In this document: piece after piece, positions 5,580-5,636 of the stretch | How positions within the stretch are numbered: the stretch's first letter is position 1 | Layout: each line of letters opens with the position of its first letter | Assembly: GCA_030740415.1 (NCBI GenBank) | Contig: JASLXI010000025.1 | Span: 2,628 to 8,263, forward strand | From: Dehalococcoidia bacterium | GTDB taxonomy: Bacteria > Chloroflexota > Dehalococcoidia > UBA2985 | DNA: 5,636 nucleotides | Direction: 5' to 3' | Made by a program: the position numbers and the translations under genes | The notes under the pieces: model-generated | Databases searched by the model: none | What the model was told of the DNA's origin: nothing | The model's input: the letters and a program-made list of their open reading frames with translations, nothing else

Positions 5580-5636
5580 AAGATATTCTTACAATCCTGG
5601 AAAAGAACGCAAAGGCTACCCCAGAGGAGGTCTCGG
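5576..5636 (+). CDS. Start of a probable Lrp/AsnC-type regulator (cut by window end)
   Basis: ATG at 5576 overlaps the gatA stop (ATGA), with GAGG eight bases upstream as ribosome site. Twenty codons are visible: [20 protein letters not shown]. The pattern M-x-x-IL-x-IL-E-x-NA-x-x-(S/T)PEE(I/V) is what I know from the N-terminal helix-turn-helix of a group of Lrp/AsnC-type regulators, which bind DNA in response to amino acids. The recognition helix and ligand domain lie beyond the window, so the call rests on a short stretch. The four-base overlap makes it part of the gatCA operon. That would place an amino-acid-responsive regulator, or an unrelated gene with a similar start, under the control of the gat promoter. 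Confidence 0.62.
   Translation, partial: MKDILTILEKNAKATPEEVS

Overview
The window looks like an ordinary chromosomal stretch of a bacterium that makes Gln-tRNA and/or Asn-tRNA by the indirect amidotransferase route, because gatC and gatA are adjacent. Codon use is mixed and moderately GC-rich. The GatC and GatA wording, the dense gene order and the likely Lrp/AsnC gene after gatA remind me of Chloroflexota (Dehalococcoidia-like) genomes. That is an impression only, and no marker here settles the taxonomy.

Minus-strand half (1-3720), read right to left. (a) An intact dihydrolipoamide dehydrogenase gene, lpd (3614 to 2226), has its redox disulfide, both nucleotide-binding motifs and the C-terminal His-Glu dyad. 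(b) Directly behind its stop codon lies a decayed gene (2225 to 1655). Its three reading frames can be pieced together into the catalytic domain of a 2-oxoacid dehydrogenase E2 acyltransferase. It has lost its lipoyl and subunit-binding domains and carries a deletion, a second frameshift, an in-frame stop and a His-to-Gln change in the DHRxxDG active-site motif. (c) About 240 bp without a recognisable gene (1415-1654). (d) A 175-residue protein of unknown family (1414 to 887). (e) A 158-bp gap. (f) A class-I glutamine amidotransferase-like hydrolase of the peptidase C26 / gamma-glutamyl-GABA hydrolase type (728 to 1), cut by the window edge.

Plus-strand half (3721-5636). A divergent intergenic region carries a good sigma-70-type promoter for gatC (3823-4119). 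gatA (4119-5579) overlaps gatC by one base (TGATG). A third gene starts at 5576 inside the gatA stop (ATGA). Only 20 of its codons are visible, and they resemble the N-terminus of Lrp/AsnC-type regulators. GatC and GatA are two of the three GatCAB subunits; gatB is not in the window.

The most noteworthy item is the E2 remnant beside an apparently functional E3 gene. It suggests a 2-oxoacid dehydrogenase locus that lost its E2 while lpd was kept, perhaps for another lipoate-dependent complex. I saw no CRISPR array, insertion sequence, tRNA or rRNA, and no convincing new defence or mobile system.
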